The notes beneath the pieces were generated by a model. It searched no databases. It was given only the letters and a program-made list of their open reading frames with translations, and was not told the origin of the DNA. Positions 4,927 to 5,527 of a stretch of DNA of 5,527 nucleotides are shown here, piece by piece. Each line of letters starts with the position of its first letter. Within the stretch, counting starts at the first letter, position 1. The DNA is taken from assembly GCA_031273775.1 (NCBI GenBank), contig JAISRF010000057.1, positions 1-5,527 on the forward strand, written 5' to 3'. This stretch comes from Oscillospiraceae bacterium (GTDB lineage Bacteria; Bacillota; Clostridia; Oscillospirales; Acutalibacteraceae). A program made the translations under genes and the position numbers.

Positions 4927-5527
4927 GATTGAAACCTCGCTTTCTTTGTAATTTCTTATGAGAACCGCTTTGATGACGGCGGATTTCGCGCGGTTGATTT
5001 CGCTGCCGGATCGGATGCGTGTGAGAATCGCGTTGAACAACGTAATAGGATACCGCTCACCGAGCAGGAGACTTCGCATGAGTTGCCCTCCAAGAAGGGG
5101 CGCGGCGTCGGAAGCAGAGCCTTTTACAGTTGTTTCACTCAGCAATATCCAAGGCGGCAGGTATTTGAATGTTTCCTTCTGGGCGCTATAAAGCTCCAGA
5201 TTTCCGTAGTGTTCCGCTATTTTTGCAATGATTTTTCCAAATGTTCCCACATGGAAAAACCGCACACTGATTCGCGCCGCGTTCGGTGAAAGACATAACA
5301 GATAAAACGGCTTCTGAAAATCACAACCATCTAAATCTACCGGCTGCCCTTGCGAGATACGCCCCATAATGGCGGACAACTTTTCACTGTCGTCCTCCGT
5401 TGGGTTAGAAAAACACGAAAACGCCTCCGCTTCAGTTTCTCCCTCGCCCTCAGCCCAGTAAACAAGCGTGTCACCGCCGATATACTGGCGGTTTTTTTCG
5501 CTTTTTAACAAATTGTTAAGTGCGGTG
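4543..5527 (-). CDS. cas8c: Type I-C Cascade large subunit Cas8c (Csd1), 3' part; 5' end beyond the window
   Basis: Cas8c is the large Cascade subunit, which recognises the PAM and helps recruit Cas3. The reading frame is open to the right edge with no stop, and its translation there (ALNNLLKSEKNRQYIGGDTLVYWAE) is a family-typical internal segment. This is therefore not a real start; the in-frame TTG at 5511 should not be used. About 327 residues are visible, roughly the C-terminal half to 60 percent of a family that is usually near 570-600 aa. Landmarks include GGDTLVYWAEGEGE, FYLLCLSPNAARISVRFF, LPPWILLSETTVKG, LRSLLLGERYP-like MRSLLLGERYPITLFNAILTR, and MALNPESTNAAYVLGRLFSVLE, where the small-subunit-like domain begins. 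It overlaps cas7c by 20 nt. cas5c should precede it outside the window. Confidence 0.97.
   Translation of the reverse strand, partial: TALNNLLKSEKNRQYIGGDTLVYWAEGEGETEAEAFSCFSNPTEDDSEKLSAIMGRISQGQPVDLDGCDFQKPFYLLCLSPNAARISVRFFHVGTFGKIIAKIAEHYGNLELYSAQKETFKYLPPWILLSETTVKGSASDAAPLLGGQLMRSLLLGERYPITLFNAILTRIRSGSEINRAKSAVIKAVLIRNYKESEVSIMALNPESTNAAYVLGRLFSVLERLQAQANKSANIRERYFASACANPCSVFPTLLKLSTHHSAKLDNAVFYEKLKTDLLGRLESENPFPAAFSLDNQGRFILGYYHQTQELFTSKKEKETTENEQSNH
4935..4938 (-). promoter_or_regulatory. Internal ribosome binding site for Cas11c
   Basis: GAGG on the minus strand (within AAAGCGAGG) lies 8 nt before the ATG at 4926, inside the cas8c coding frame. It decides the start of the nested small subunit. 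Confidence 0.75.

Noticed and set aside
5509..5511. TTG as the start of cas8c
   Set aside because: The frame continues open to the window edge with family-typical sequence, and the visible part is far shorter than Cas8c. The true start lies outside the window.

Overview
The window is the 3' part of a type I-C (formerly Dvulg/CASS1) CRISPR-Cas locus, read almost entirely on the minus strand. From right to left it holds the 3' portion of cas8c (csd1), cas7c (csd2), cas4, cas1 and cas2, then about 1.5 kb carrying a wrecked insertion-sequence transposase, then the CRISPR leader and the leader-proximal end of the array, which runs off the left edge. cas3 and cas5c, normally upstream of cas8c, are expected just beyond the right edge. 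Strong GGAGG-type ribosome binding sites, GTG starts, tightly overlapping genes, and a Cas and transposase style familiar from clostridial genomes suggest a Bacillota (Clostridia-like) host. That assignment is inference; nothing in the window fixes the taxon.

Region by region: 1-189 holds three identical 33-nt repeats with 33-nt spacers. 190-361 is the leader. It has a conserved-looking stem element (315-358), a near-perfect sigma-70/sigma-A promoter (TTGACA, 18 bp, TATAAT) and an 8-bp inverted repeat touching the first repeat. 362-642 is AT-rich and has no credible gene. 643-1540 is a plus-strand transposase pseudogene with at least three frame changes, in-frame stops, and apparent internal deletions covering most of the catalytic core. 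1541-1704 is non-coding and probably contains the IS right end. 1705-5527 is the cas operon, with genes overlapping or separated by at most 16 nt.

How the parts work together: Cas7c forms the crRNA-binding backbone of Cascade and Cas8c is the large subunit. An internally initiated Cas11c small subunit is very probably made from a start inside cas8c (4926-4543, 127 aa, with its own GAGG site). Cas4, Cas1 and Cas2 form the spacer-acquisition module. The array is transcribed leftward from the leader promoter. The transcript's repeats fold into an 8-bp hairpin that leaves an 11-nt 3' segment, the size of the 5' handle expected of Cas5c processing. The notable architectural point is that a mobile element sits between cas2 and the leader, yet the leader with its promoter still abuts the first repeat. 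The adaptation and expression signals of the array may therefore have survived the insertion.
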